A stretch of 64,000 bases of DNA from Candidatus Peregrinibacteria bacterium Gr01-1014_25 (GCA_007376205.1 VMFU01000003.1:62001-126000); one strand, 5' to 3'. Counted from the stretch's first letter, positions 51,259 to 59,884 are shown. Notes: a model not told the origin generated them from the sequence alone. Made by a program: numbers and translations.

Positions 51259-52425
51259 ATGGACCCCAAGGAACTCCTCACCCGCGGCGTTGCCAGAGTC
51301 ATTCCGCAAAAGCTGGGGGAGGAGAAGCTCGCGTCCGGCAAGCCGCTGCGCCTGTACTGGGGCATCGACCCGACGGGCAGCAGAATTCATGTGGGCCATA
51401 CCGTTCCGATGCGCAAGCTGCAGGCGTTCGCCGACGCGGGCCACCACGTCATCCTCGTCATCGGGAGCTTCACGGCGATGATCGGCGACCCGTCGGACCG
51501 CGATTCCATCCGACAGCCGCTCACGCGGGAGCAGGTGGAGGCGAACTTCCGCACATACAAGGAGCAGGCGTCGAAGGTGCTCGATTTCTCGACAATCGAA
51601 GTCCGCTACAACCACGAGTGGCTGGAGAAGCTGACGTATCGCGATATCGTCGAGCACGCGAGCAAATTCACCGTGCAGCAGATGGAGGAGCGCGCGATGT
51701 TCGCCGAGCGCATGGCCAAAGACAAGCCCGTGAGCGTCCATGAGTTCCTCTACCCGCTCATGGTCGGCTACGACTCCGTCGTCCTCGACGTCGATTGCGA
51801 ACTGGGCGGCACGGATCAGGAATTCAACATGCTCGCCGGCCGCACGATGCAGAAGGCGTTCGGCAAGCGCGAGAAGTTCGTGCTGACGATGAGGCTGATC
51901 GAAGGGACGGACGGCCGGAAGATGAGCAAGACTTACGACAACTGCGTCTACCTCGACGACGCGCCCGCGGATATGTACGGCAAGCTGATGTCGCTGAAGG
52001 ACGAACTGATCGCGACGTACTTCGAGTGCTGCACGAGCGTGCCGATGGACGAGATCAAGGACATGGAGAAGCACATGAAGAAGGGGGCGAACCCGAAGGA
52101 GTTCAAGATGCGCCTCTCGACGGAGATCGTGACGATGTACCACGGCGCCGACGCGGCAAAGCACGCGGCGTCGGCGTTCGCGAGCGTGTTCACGAAAGGG
52201 GAGGCCCCCGAGGACATGCCCGAAATCCGCGCGAAGAAGGGGAGCGCTCTGATCGATGTCCTCGTCGATGCAAGGCTTGTCGCCTCCAAGTCAGAGGCCC
52301 GAAGATTGATCGAGCAGAAGGGCATAACTCTGAACAACAAAGTTGTTCAAAGTACGGATGCCATCGTTGAAGAGGGGGTGGTGAAAGTGGGGAAGAGAAG
52401 GTTTGCGAGGTTTGTCCTGCGATAA
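51259..52425 (+). CDS. tyrS: tyrosyl-tRNA synthetase
   Basis: 388 residues from the ATG at 51259. Class I motifs: GIDPTGSRIHVGHTVPM (HIGH variant HVGH), GTDQEFNMLAGR and KMSKT. The C-terminal S4 domain runs from SALIDVLVDARLVASKSEARRLI. It charges tRNA-Tyr. TACACT (51243-51248) ends 10 bases upstream. Sequence belongs to the TyrRS branch with YWG-ID-PTG and HVGH. Confidence 0.96.
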   Translation: MDPKELLTRGVARVIPQKLGEEKLASGKPLRLYWGIDPTGSRIHVGHTVPMRKLQAFADAGHHVILVIGSFTAMIGDPSDRDSIRQPLTREQVEANFRTYKEQASKVLDFSTIEVRYNHEWLEKLTYRDIVEHASKFTVQQMEERAMFAERMAKDKPVSVHEFLYPLMVGYDSVVLDVDCELGGTDQEFNMLAGRTMQKAFGKREKFVLTMRLIEGTDGRKMSKTYDNCVYLDDAPADMYGKLMSLKDELIATYFECCTSVPMDEIKDMEKHMKKGANPKEFKMRLSTEIVTMYHGADAAKHAASAFASVFTKGEAPEDMPEIRAKKGSALIDVLVDARLVASKSEARRLIEQKGITLNNKVVQSTDAIVEEGVVKVGKRRFARFVLR

Positions 52426-52480
52426 TTCAGGGATCACGAAAGCCATTGCCTCAAGCATGCCCTCCTGCTTTCCTGTCCCC

Positions 52481-52918
52481 ATGCAGAAGCCGAGGCCGCG
52501 TGTCGAAGAACAGGAGACGAATGGGAAGCCGGTGAACCGCCTCCTGGCGTATTTTCCCGTCGAGCACGTGGACGCGTCGCAGCAAAGCGAGGAGCAGCGC
52601 CTGATCGAGGAATCGTTCTGTGTCATGCACCGCGACATCGCACGGGCGCAGCAGGAGTTCGTCGAGCACCTACGCAATGAAACGCAGCGATGTTTCCTGT
52701 ACGCCTTGCAGTTGAATATGCATACCGAGCAGGCGAAAGGGTGCGCTGACTATCGCCGCCGGGCCCTTGAGCTGGAGACGCGACCGGATCTAGAGATGCG
52801 CATTGCCTTCGCCCGCAATAATCACGAGATCCGCGTGCAGAGGATCCACGAATACCTTGCGGACAAGCAGCGGCAGCAGGAATACAACCGTCAGAATCCC
52901 TTTCCGCAGAAAGCGTGA
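52481..52918 (+). CDS. hypothetical helical protein
   Basis: 145 residues from the ATG at 52481; ATG 52457 is an alternative. Highly charged helix throughout (SQQSEEQRLIEESFCVMHRD, NNHEIRVQRIHEYLADKQRQ), no membrane segment. Its stop overlaps the DCoH start (GTGA), so the two are coupled. No known family. Confidence 0.6.
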   Translation: MQKPRPRVEEQETNGKPVNRLLAYFPVEHVDASQQSEEQRLIEESFCVMHRDIARAQQEFVEHLRNETQRCFLYALQLNMHTEQAKGCADYRRRALELETRPDLEMRIAFARNNHEIRVQRIHEYLADKQRQQEYNRQNPFPQKA

Positions 52919-53256
52919 GCGACCTCCCTCTGCAGAAACGGACGTGCATTCCCTGTGAAGGAGGCGTGCCGTCGCTGACGCGCGAGCAGGCGGCTGCGCT
53001 GCTGCGCGATATCCCGGGATGGGGATTGGCGGAAGGCGAGCCGCTCAAGATCGAGAGGAAATGGAAATTCAAAGACTTCACGCAAGCCATCGCATTCGTG
53101 AACGCCGTCGCGCGGATCGCCGATGCCGAGGACCACCACCCGGACATCGCCATCAACTACAGCCGCGTCACGTTGACGCTGTGGACGCACGCGATCGGGG
53201 GGCTGTCGGAGAACGATTTCATCGTCGCGGCGAAGGTGAATGCGGTGTCGCCATAG
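52915..53256 (+). CDS. pterin-4a-carbinolamine dehydratase (DCoH/PhhB)
   Basis: 113 residues, GTG start. LLRDIPGWGLAEGEPLKIER, KWKFKDFTQAIAFVNAVA, and the catalytic EDHHPDIAINYSRVTLTLWTHAIGGLSENDF (key parts: HHPDI, THAIGGLS) define the family. It dehydrates 4a-hydroxytetrahydropterins. An aromatic hydroxylase is not in the window, so the bacterial role may be in folate/pterin recycling. Confidence 0.94.
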   Translation: MSDLPLQKRTCIPCEGGVPSLTREQAAALLRDIPGWGLAEGEPLKIERKWKFKDFTQAIAFVNAVARIADAEDHHPDIAINYSRVTLTLWTHAIGGLSENDFIVAAKVNAVSP

Positions 53257-53282
53257 CAAAAAGGGCGGCCGAAGCCGCCCTT
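53257..53282. terminator. terminator between DCoH and DsbA
   Basis: Stem AAGGGCGGC/GCCGCCCTT, loop CGAA. On the reverse strand it is followed by TTTTTG, so it best serves dsbA; it may also act for DCoH. Confidence 0.8.
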
Positions 53283-53304
53283 GTGCGGTTCATCGAGAAT
53301 CTTC

Positions 53305-54024
53305 TCAAAGCATTTTGTCGATCACCGACGCGAAGTTCTGGTAGGGCTGCGCGCCGCTGATTTGCTCGCCCTTACCGTCCGGACCGATGACCCAGAATCC
53401 CGGCGTGCCGTCGATGCCGGCGCTGGAACCGTCGGCCATGTCCTTCTGGACCTCGTCGGCGTAGGTGTCCTCGTCCATGCAGGTCTGGAACGCGGCCGCG
53501 TTCATCTTCAGATCGCGCGCATACTTCGCGAACGTCTTGGTCGCGTCGCTCTCGCTGGACCACTCGTCCTGCTTGCTGAACAGCAGGTCGTGCATCTCCC
53601 AGAAGTTGTCCTGATCACCCGCGCACTCCGTCGCCTCGGCGGCCTTCTGCGCGTTCTGGTGGAAGCTCAATGGGAAATCGCGCACCACGTACTTCACCTT
53701 ACCCGTATCGATGTAGTTCTTCTTGATCTCCCCGAACGTCTGCGAGTAGTGGCGGCCGCAGAAGGGGCACTGATAGTCCGTGAACTCGATGATCGTCACG
53801 GTGGCGGAATCGCCGCCCAGCACGGCATCGTCATCGACAGTCGCCGGTGTCGAAGGCGCGGCAGGTTCACCCGGAGCGGACGGCGCAGCGGGGGCGTTGC
53901 CCTGGAGTTGCGGGATGGTGATGCCACCCTGCACGCCAGCGGCCAAACCGTAACCGACGATCAGCCCGAGAAGGCCCATCGATACGGCGAACCAAGGATT
54001 CGATTTCGAAGTGGACGGTGCCAT
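53305..54024 (-). CDS. DsbA-family thiol oxidoreductase, membrane-anchored
   Basis: 239 residues. Membrane anchor (WFAVSMGLLGLIVGYGLAAG), Pro/Ala linker (about 40-62), then a thioredoxin-like domain with the CPFC active site (C86, C89) in EFTDYQCPFCGRHY, an inserted helical region and the cis-Pro loop GIDGTPGFWV. It introduces or isomerises disulfides in exported proteins, fitting the Cys pairs in several exported proteins here. DsbB/VKOR is not in the window. Confidence 0.92.
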   Translation of the reverse strand: MAPSTSKSNPWFAVSMGLLGLIVGYGLAAGVQGGITIPQLQGNAPAAPSAPGEPAAPSTPATVDDDAVLGGDSATVTIIEFTDYQCPFCGRHYSQTFGEIKKNYIDTGKVKYVVRDFPLSFHQNAQKAAEATECAGDQDNFWEMHDLLFSKQDEWSSESDATKTFAKYARDLKMNAAAFQTCMDEDTYADEVQKDMADGSSAGIDGTPGFWVIGPDGKGEQISGAQPYQNFASVIDKML

Positions 54025-54098
54025 ACGGTAAAAGAGGGAAAAGAAAACAGGTGAACACTATAACGAATGAAATGCGTCAGGCCAATGCCAATTTTCCC

Positions 54099-54311
54099 TC
54101 ATTTCCGCATCACCGTGCAGCCGCTGCCCAGCAGGCCGCGCTGCGCCCGGATGACGAGCGAGGACCGCTGGCTGCGAGGCAAAACGACCCGAAGCGCCTG
54201 CGGAGCAGGGGACAGGCGAACCCACTCCACCAGCGCCTGGATGCTCTGCTCGGTCGCGCCGGATGCCGTGAGAAGGCCGGACCAATCGAGGGTGATGGCG
54301 GGTGGGGTCAT
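54099..54311 (-). CDS. small hypothetical protein
   Basis: 70 residues from the ATG at 54311 (MTPPAITLDWSGLLTASGAT). A reverse TACACT (54318-54323) ends 6 bases upstream, supporting this start over longer frames. Basic C-terminus. A GTGTAC/GTACAC palindrome overlaps the promoter. No family recognised. Confidence 0.5.
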   Translation of the reverse strand: MTPPAITLDWSGLLTASGATEQSIQALVEWVRLSPAPQALRVVLPRSQRSSLVIRAQRGLLGSGCTVMRK

Positions 54312-54318
54312 GCAGGAA

Positions 54319-54334
54319 GTGTACACTCGTACAC
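54319..54334. promoter_or_regulatory. palindrome over a -10 box
   Basis: Arms GTGTAC (54319-54324) and GTACAC (54329-54334), 4-base spacer, overlapping the reverse TACACT of the 70-residue gene. Possible operator. Confidence 0.4.
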
Positions 54335-54394
54335 CTATCATGCAAGAGGTTGGTGATGCGCGATATGCCAACTGTTGTGTGAAAACACACATGC

Positions 54395-54421
54395 AAAAAA
54401 TACACCCCCGAAGGGGGTGTA
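54395..54421 (-). terminator. intrinsic terminator of the 87-residue gene
   Basis: Reverse strand: stem TACACCCCC/GGGGGTGTA with a 3-base loop followed by TTTTTT. It lies 20 bases after the stop at 54442. Confidence 0.9.
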
Positions 54422-54441
54422 CCTGTGATGCCACGAAGACA

Positions 54442-54705
54442 TCACTTTGTTGCGAGTTCCTTCTTTCTCCTGCGCTTGGCAGCTGATTCCGCACGGCGGC
54501 GCTTGATGTCTTCTATGACACCGGCAGCCGCAGATTCGACCGTGCTCTGCAGCATGCTTGAGACGTTCGGGAGGTCTTGTTTGATCTCCGTGAGGAGGGA
54601 AATCAGGAGTTCCTCCGGGTTATCCCGCAGCTTCTGCCGCACCTCCGTGTTGCGCTCCTCGGCATAAATTTCCTGGAGCAGTTGGACGACTGGTTCGGGT
54701 AGCAT
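54442..54705 (-). CDS. hypothetical coiled-coil protein
   Basis: 87 residues, helical, with a Lys/Arg-rich end (DIKRRRAESAAKRRRKKE). It follows the 271-residue gene by 21 bases on the same strand and ends at a strong terminator, so the two form an operon. Function unknown. Confidence 0.65.
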   Translation of the reverse strand: MLPEPVVQLLQEIYAEERNTEVRQKLRDNPEELLISLLTEIKQDLPNVSSMLQSTVESAAAGVIEDIKRRRAESAAKRRRKKELATK

Positions 54706-54726
54706 GGTTGCCTCTTGTGTTGGAGT

Positions 54727-55542
54727 TCAGTTTTCGACGCGGCGAACGATATTGAGCTGCAGAGCAACGAGCCCCGTCGCCCAGATTTCTTCTTCGTGGT
54801 ATTCCCTGGCAAGAACCTTATCGGAGAACTTTCGCACAAGGTATCCGAAGAGGAACAGGGCAATATCATCGACTGCTTTTTGCGCCTCCTTGGCGATTGC
54901 GGTGAAGTGCCGCTTCACGAAGGTCAGCTTCTTCTTGGCCCAGGGAGCATGCTCCCCAATGAAGCGCGCCCGTTCAGCCTTGCTCCAGACCATCGCCTCG
55001 TTGAGGCGCCCACGGCGAGCGACGACCCAGAAAAGAACGGCCCGAAGGACGTCGGTGCAGCCTTCATCCTTCGCCTGTTGCAGGATGGCCTTGAGGGCAT
55101 CACTGTAACCGGCATCCCTTCCTTCCTCTTCCTCCTTCCGCGTAAGCACGTTGGGGAAGCGGTGAATGAGACGCACGACTTGCGTGGACTCTTCGTACAT
55201 CTTGTCGTCTGATCCAAAGAACACACCGTCAACGCTATACGTTGACCATCCACGGAAGGATGACTGGTACATCTCGATACGGGTTTTTGCATCCGTGATT
55301 GTGAGAGCTCTGTCCTGCAGAATCTCGGCATCGTATTTTCGCGGATCAAGAAGACCAGGGTATTCGCGCAATTCTTCGAGGAGCGCTTCTGCATTTCTAT
55401 GCAGATAGTCCTTGACCTCATCCTCACTATAACCCTTCTCGAGCGCCCCGAAGATCGCGCCGTAGTAGGCCGCTCGCTTCGGGAAGTAGATCTCGGTGAA
55501 GATCCCCCGTTCACTCCGCGTGAACTGATAGGCAATCGGCAT
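54727..55542 (-). CDS. hypothetical protein with consensus ribosome site
   Basis: 271 residues, soluble, rich in charged residues. Contains SERGIFTEIYFPKRAAYYGA, a mid segment FRGWSTYSVDGVFFGSDDKM and WVVARRGRLNEAMVWSKAER. AAAGGAGG (55550-55557, reverse) stands 7 bases before the ATG, the best Shine-Dalgarno in the window. That, and the terminator-bounded pair with the 87-residue gene, sets it apart from most neighbours and may mark an acquired unit. No family recognised. Confidence 0.7.
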   Translation of the reverse strand: MPIAYQFTRSERGIFTEIYFPKRAAYYGAIFGALEKGYSEDEVKDYLHRNAEALLEELREYPGLLDPRKYDAEILQDRALTITDAKTRIEMYQSSFRGWSTYSVDGVFFGSDDKMYEESTQVVRLIHRFPNVLTRKEEEEGRDAGYSDALKAILQQAKDEGCTDVLRAVLFWVVARRGRLNEAMVWSKAERARFIGEHAPWAKKKLTFVKRHFTAIAKEAQKAVDDIALFLFGYLVRKFSDKVLAREYHEEEIWATGLVALQLNIVRRVEN

Positions 55543-55634
55543 GCGTTCGCCTCCTTTCCGGTGGTGTAAGGAACGCGCTGTTTGACTGTGGAAAAAGGCG
55601 GGGAAAATGTCAATGAAGTACCCGACAATCCGCG

Positions 55635-56570
55635 CTATTTCCCATGAAACTTCCGATGCACCTCCTTGAGCTGCGGATTCGTGACGTGCGTGTAAATCTG
55701 CGTCGTGGAGAGATCCTTATGCCCGAGCATTTCCTGCACGGAACGCAGGTCCGCGCCGTTCATGAGCAGGTCCGTTGCGAACGAGTGGCGCAGCGTGTGC
55801 GGCGAGGGATCGGTGACGATGCCGGCGGCGAGAGCGTACTTCTTCACGATACCGTAGATGGAGATGCGCGACAGGCGAAACTCTTCACCGGGCGGCATGG
55901 CCAGCCCCGCGCGCTCGGGGTTGCGGATGAAGAGAGGGGAGAGGTGATCGACGCGCCCGTCGAGGTAGAGCCGCAGGGCGTCCGCCGCGCGGTCGGAGAC
56001 GAAGACCACCCGGACTTTGCCGCGCTTGCCGCGGACGGAGATCTCGCGTGTGTCGAAGTTCACATCCTTGCGGTTGAGGCTCCGCAGCTCCGCGAGGCGC
56101 AGGCCCGTCGAGAAGAAGAGGTGCAGGATGGCGCTGTCGCGCTTGCCCGTGCGCGTCGACGTATCGGGTGCCGCCAACAGCCGTTCGAGATCGTCGTGGA
56201 ACAGCACCTTCACCTTGCGCTGCTCCTCCTTGAAACGGCTGACGCGGTCGGGCGGATAGACGTCCAGCTCCTCTTCCTGCAGCAGGTAGCGCAGAAAAGC
56301 CCGCAGGATCGTCAGGTGGTGGTTCTTCGTCCTGATGGAGAGCTCGGAACCCCGCTTCGTGCGGTATTCATGCAGCGCGGACTTGTAGACGCGGATCGTC
56401 TGCTTGGTGACCAGGTGGGGATCGGTCACGCCCGAAAGTTGACACAGAAGTTGAAGTGACTGGGTATAGGCGCTGATCGTCAGCGGCGACTTGTTCTGCT
56501 CGGCACGCAGGAATTCCAGATAGCGTTTGATTGCAGCGCGCAGGGGATTAGATGCTTGAGAATCAATCAT
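55635..56570 (-). CDS. xerD: Xer-type tyrosine recombinase
   Basis: 311 residues from the ATG at 56570. N-terminal SAM-like domain (YLEFLRAEQNKSPLTISAY), then the catalytic domain: Arg in FFSTGLRLAELRSL, Lys in the KRGKVR hairpin, HTLRHSFATDLL, LGHKDLSTTQIYTH with the Tyr nucleophile. A dif-like sequence lies 38 bases upstream. It likely resolves chromosome dimers as a single Xer enzyme. C or D assignment is not possible from sequence alone. Confidence 0.92.
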   Translation of the reverse strand: MIDSQASNPLRAAIKRYLEFLRAEQNKSPLTISAYTQSLQLLCQLSGVTDPHLVTKQTIRVYKSALHEYRTKRGSELSIRTKNHHLTILRAFLRYLLQEEELDVYPPDRVSRFKEEQRKVKVLFHDDLERLLAAPDTSTRTGKRDSAILHLFFSTGLRLAELRSLNRKDVNFDTREISVRGKRGKVRVVFVSDRAADALRLYLDGRVDHLSPLFIRNPERAGLAMPPGEEFRLSRISIYGIVKKYALAAGIVTDPSPHTLRHSFATDLLMNGADLRSVQEMLGHKDLSTTQIYTHVTNPQLKEVHRKFHGK

Positions 56571-56606
56571 AGGGGCGTGGGGGAGAGCTTTTCCACATAA
56601 TCCACT

Positions 56607-56634
56607 GATTAACATAATGCATTTTATGTTTACC
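56607..56634. other. dif-like recombination site
   Basis: Near-symmetric arms TTAACATAA (56609-56617) and TTATGTTTA (56624-56632) flank a 6-base centre TGCATT. This matches the spacing of dif (11-6-11) and the XerD arm TTATGTTAA of E. coli dif with one change. It lies directly before the Xer gene and touches the YdcF stop codon. Confidence 0.65.
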
Positions 56635-57244
56635 TTTCAATTGACAGGGATGCTTCGGGGCTTCCTCTATATACGTACGGAACGACGTAATAAAGATACG
56701 CAGCCGTCTCACGGGCGATGTTGCGCAGGTGGGAGGCGACAGGCGAGGGGTCGTCCGCGGGGTAGGTGGGGAGGCTCCCCCACCCTTGCCGCCAGGCCAG
56801 CAGGCGGATGCGGGCCAGGTGGTAGCCATCGCTGACGGCGATCACGCTTTCGCAGTCCTGCAGCAGCGGCTTGGAGAGGACGAGGTTCTCCCACGTCGAC
56901 CGCGCCGCCATTTCCGTGCGTATCGCTCCTGCGGGAACCTGGCGCGCGTGCAATCTCTCGGCCATGGCCTCGGCCTCGCTGATGGCGGCTCCGTCGGGAC
57001 GGCCGCCGGTCACGACGAGCGTGCGCACCTGCTTTTCGTTCCAGAGGCGCGCGGCGGTCGCGATGCGCCGCTGCAGCCCCGGCCCCGGTTCGCCGCTCTT
57101 GAGGAGCGCGCTGCCGAAAACCAATGCGCAGTCGGCGGGCAGCGTCCCGCTCCCCTCAATGCCAGCGATGATGATCGTCGCAGCCGCAAGCGGTGGCGCC
57201 ACCGTAAACAGCACGACGATGCCGATGGCGCGGCGTGCGCTCAC
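56630..57244 (-). CDS. YdcF/SanA-family (DUF218) protein
   Basis: 204 residues, GTG start. Membrane helix (IVVLFTVAPPLAAATIII), then the DUF218 core: DCALVFGSALLKSGEPG, RTLVVTGGRPDGAAISEAEAM, ARSTWENLVLSKPLL and SVIAVSDGYHLARIRLLAW. These proteins act at the envelope (SanA affects barrier function) but their reaction is unknown. It overlaps the preceding gene by 4 bases (GTGA). Confidence 0.88.
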   Translation of the reverse strand: MSARRAIGIVVLFTVAPPLAAATIIIAGIEGSGTLPADCALVFGSALLKSGEPGPGLQRRIATAARLWNEKQVRTLVVTGGRPDGAAISEAEAMAERLHARQVPAGAIRTEMAARSTWENLVLSKPLLQDCESVIAVSDGYHLARIRLLAWRQGWGSLPTYPADDPSPVASHLRNIARETAAYLYYVVPYVYRGSPEASLSIER

Positions 57245-58527
57245 TGCGGGGAGATGGAAATGTGGGCGGGAATCGTCGGGAGCGTGCGGGCCCAGGGCGG
57301 CCAGAACACGACGCGCACCTGCTCGACCTCGCTCATGTTCTTAACGATACGCAGCGCGTCATCGCGGGACTTGCCCGCGACGCTCTCGCGCACGCGCTTG
57401 GCGAAGAGGGCTCCGGCGGGAGACAGGGGGTCGATGATGAACCGGTCGGTGCCCGTAAGGTCCGCGGTGATCTTGATCCAGTGGTAATCGTCGTCGGCGA
57501 ATCCGATGACGCGGATGTCGAGGCGCTCCAGCACGAGAGAGTCGGCGAGCAACTCCTTCCCCTCACGCACATGGGATTGCAGCTCATCGCTCAAAAGCTG
57601 CAGAATCGCCGCCGCGTCGTAGGCAAACGCCGTGAACGTGATCGTCCCCTCCACGGGGATCGACGACACCGGCGTGCCCACGAGCTCCGCAGGGAGGAGG
57701 ATGTCGCTGAATGCCGCAAGCGACAGGTCGCTGTGCTGCGGCCGCAGGATCTCCAGGGCCTTCTCCGGCTGCGCCTCGTTGCGCATCAGGCGTTCCTCCT
57801 CCGCGGAGCGGTGCGCGTCCGCCAGGAGGATTTTCTTGAGCTGCTCCTCGGCCCTTTGCAAATCGTCCGGCGTCAGGATGGTGCGGGTCGACGTGGTGCC
57901 GCCCGTCGCGGGCTCCTTGTTGACGCCGTACACGAGCGCCCGTTCCTCGGGCGTGATGCCCAGGACGTCCCACCGTACGTCCGCGGGAACGTTGCCGCGT
58001 TCGCCGATGATCGCGCCGTACAGATCCTTATCCGCCGCCGTCGCGCCGATCGTCACTTCGCCCTGCGCCTCAATGGTCACTCCGCGGTCGAGCGTGAAGA
58101 TCATGCCGGCCTGATTCACAAGCCGCGTCCCCTTGCGGAACGCGTACGCCTCCGCCGCGGCGTTCACGAACGTGACGCGCGTCTTCGACGCCGTCCCCAG
58201 GAACTCCTGCGAAACCTGGTCGTACGTGATCGCCTTGCGCAGCGTCACGGTGATCGGCACCAAGGGCATCGTGCGCACGTGCATGGTGTCGAGTTGTGCA
58301 CCCGACTGCACGAGGAAGATGTTCGTCGTCTGGCTGACCGTATCGCGGCGGGGCCAGATGCGGATATCCGCGGACGGAAGCAGACGGAACAGGATGAACC
58401 CCAAGAGCAGCACGCTGACGACAAGGAGCGCTGCGACCCGCAGGCGCGGCAGCGACAGCAATCCCAGCCGCCGCATGACGTCGCGCGGCGTCGTCGATGA
58501 GCCGTCGAGCAGAGGGGGCTCCGCCAT
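57241..58527 (-). CDS. membrane-anchored baseplate-J/gp47-like protein
   Basis: 428 residues: one N-terminal membrane helix (VAALLVVSVLLLGFILFRLL) then a large exported region with repeated beta modules (VTLRKAITYDQVSQEFLG, GTRLVNQAGMIFTLDRGV, GAIIGERGNVPAD). CPR genomes commonly carry such proteins labelled baseplate J-like; I see this resemblance but no other phage gene. Co-translated with the YdcF gene and 12 bases after pgk, so pgk, this gene and ydcF may form an operon. Confidence 0.7.
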   Translation of the reverse strand: MAEPPLLDGSSTTPRDVMRRLGLLSLPRLRVAALLVVSVLLLGFILFRLLPSADIRIWPRRDTVSQTTNIFLVQSGAQLDTMHVRTMPLVPITVTLRKAITYDQVSQEFLGTASKTRVTFVNAAAEAYAFRKGTRLVNQAGMIFTLDRGVTIEAQGEVTIGATAADKDLYGAIIGERGNVPADVRWDVLGITPEERALVYGVNKEPATGGTTSTRTILTPDDLQRAEEQLKKILLADAHRSAEEERLMRNEAQPEKALEILRPQHSDLSLAAFSDILLPAELVGTPVSSIPVEGTITFTAFAYDAAAILQLLSDELQSHVREGKELLADSLVLERLDIRVIGFADDDYHWIKITADLTGTDRFIIDPLSPAGALFAKRVRESVAGKSRDDALRIVKNMSEVEQVRVVFWPPWARTLPTIPAHISISPQ

Positions 58528-58539
58528 GGGACGAATGCA

Positions 58540-59763
58540 TTACGCTTTCAGGGCTTCGAGCGCGATGAAGCGTTCGCCGGCGAGGAACTCCAGCATCGCT
58601 CCGCCCGCCGTGCTCGCGAACGTGTAGGCCTCGAGCGGCAGTCCGTACCGGACGTGGAAGTCCAGCGTATCGCCGCCACCGACGACGGACGTCGCGCCGC
58701 CGCGGGTCGCATCGGCGACGGCGGCCGCGATGCGCTTACTGGCGTTCGCGAAGTGCGGGACCTCGAAGAGTCCCAGCGGACCGTTCCACACGATCGTGCC
58801 GGACTTGCGGATGATCGCCTCATAACGCTCCGCGCTCACCGTGCCGATATCGAGAATCTGCATGTCTCCTTCGATATCCTCCAACGGCAGATCCATCGCA
58901 ATTGAATCACTCGATGGCGCGCTGGCGACGACCGCGTCGCGCGGAACGTGGATGTCGGCCTTCTCCGGCTTCTCCGCCTCCAGCATCAGCTCGCGGCATT
59001 GTTCGACAAAGTCCGGTTCGTAGCGCGACGCGCCGACGTCGAATCCGCGGGCGGCGAGAAACGTGTTGGCGATGCATCCGCCGAGGAGGATGTCGTCTCC
59101 CCTATCGAGGAAGTTGCGAATGACGGGAATCTTCGTCTCCATTTTCGCCCCGCTGATGATCAGCGTCGTCGGACGGCGCGGATCTCCCAGAATCGGCGCG
59201 AGGTGCCGCACTTCCCTCTCCAACTGCAGACCCATGAACGACGGCAGCAACGCCGGAACGCCGACCATGCTCGCGTGCTTGCGGTGGCAGTTCGTGAAGG
59301 CGTCGTTGACGTAGATGTCCGCGAGCGAGGCGAGGTCACGCGCAAGCGAGGGGTCGTTCTTCTTCTCACGCGGATCGAAGCGGAGGTTCTCCAGGAGCAA
59401 CACGTCACCGGGCTGCAGTTTCCCCGAGAGCGACACAGCGTCAGAGCCCGTGCAGGACGGCGCAAAATGCACGGTCGCCTTCAGCAACTTCTCGAGAACC
59501 GGCACGAGGGGCTTTTGGCTGAACGCGGGATCGGGCGCGTCCTTCGGACGTCCCTGGTGCGCCATGATCACGAGCGATGCCCCGTGATCGAGGATGAAAC
59601 GCATGGTTGGCAGGATCGCCTCGATGCGCGAGGTATCCGTGACGACGCCACCCTCCACCGGCACATCGAAACCCGCCCGCAAAAGGACGCGCTTGCCGCC
59701 GAGTTGAGCCTGGTCAAGCGTGCGGTAAGGAAACGATGTCGGTGGCGTTTTCGTCGTGGGCAT
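58540..59763 (-). CDS. pgk: phosphoglycerate kinase
   Basis: 407 residues from the ATG at 59763. GKRVLLRAGFDVPVEGG, AHQGRPKD (for AHLGRPKG), LLENLRFDPREKKND, VNDAFTNCHRKHASMVG, ISGAKMETKIPVI and GGGDTLDFHV are the PGK signatures. It makes ATP from 1,3-bisphosphoglycerate. VRAGFDVP for VRVDFNVP is a variant opening. A reverse TACACT (59772-59777) ends 8 bases upstream. Confidence 0.97.
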   Translation of the reverse strand: MPTTKTPPTSFPYRTLDQAQLGGKRVLLRAGFDVPVEGGVVTDTSRIEAILPTMRFILDHGASLVIMAHQGRPKDAPDPAFSQKPLVPVLEKLLKATVHFAPSCTGSDAVSLSGKLQPGDVLLLENLRFDPREKKNDPSLARDLASLADIYVNDAFTNCHRKHASMVGVPALLPSFMGLQLEREVRHLAPILGDPRRPTTLIISGAKMETKIPVIRNFLDRGDDILLGGCIANTFLAARGFDVGASRYEPDFVEQCRELMLEAEKPEKADIHVPRDAVVASAPSSDSIAMDLPLEDIEGDMQILDIGTVSAERYEAIIRKSGTIVWNGPLGLFEVPHFANASKRIAAAVADATRGGATSVVGGGDTLDFHVRYGLPLEAYTFASTAGGAMLEFLAGERFIALEALKA

Positions 59764-59771
59764 CGCCGCAG

Positions 59772-59777
59772 AGTGTA
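59772..59777 (-). promoter_or_regulatory. -10 box TACACT of pgk
   Basis: Reverse GCTACACT ending 8 bases from the pgk ATG. Confidence 0.55.
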
Positions 59778-59788
59778 GCACGGATGAC

Positions 59789-59870
59789 GATGGTGGATGG
59801 TAGGTGATGGATGATAGAAATCATCTCCAGCATCAAACATCTAGCATCCAGCATCCAATATCTCCCGTAT
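59789..59870. repeat. GATGG/CATCC repeat cluster (family C)
   Basis: GATGGTGGATGGTAG (also exact in miaA, 12311-12325) followed by several copies of GATGGATGATAG and, inverted, of CATCTAGCATCCAGCATCC. AGATGGCAGATG of the same family lies at 46847-46858. Confidence 0.6.
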
Positions 59871-59884
59871 GCTACGCTCTCGCG

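Noticed and set aside
57235-58500. A 421-codon forward ORF
   Set aside because: Fully antisense to the baseplate-J-like gene, which has a membrane helix and coupling to ydcF.
57241-58527. Prophage (baseplate J gene)
   Set aside because: No other phage gene nearby; the protein has a membrane anchor and sits between pgk and ydcF, as in the non-phage CPR family.
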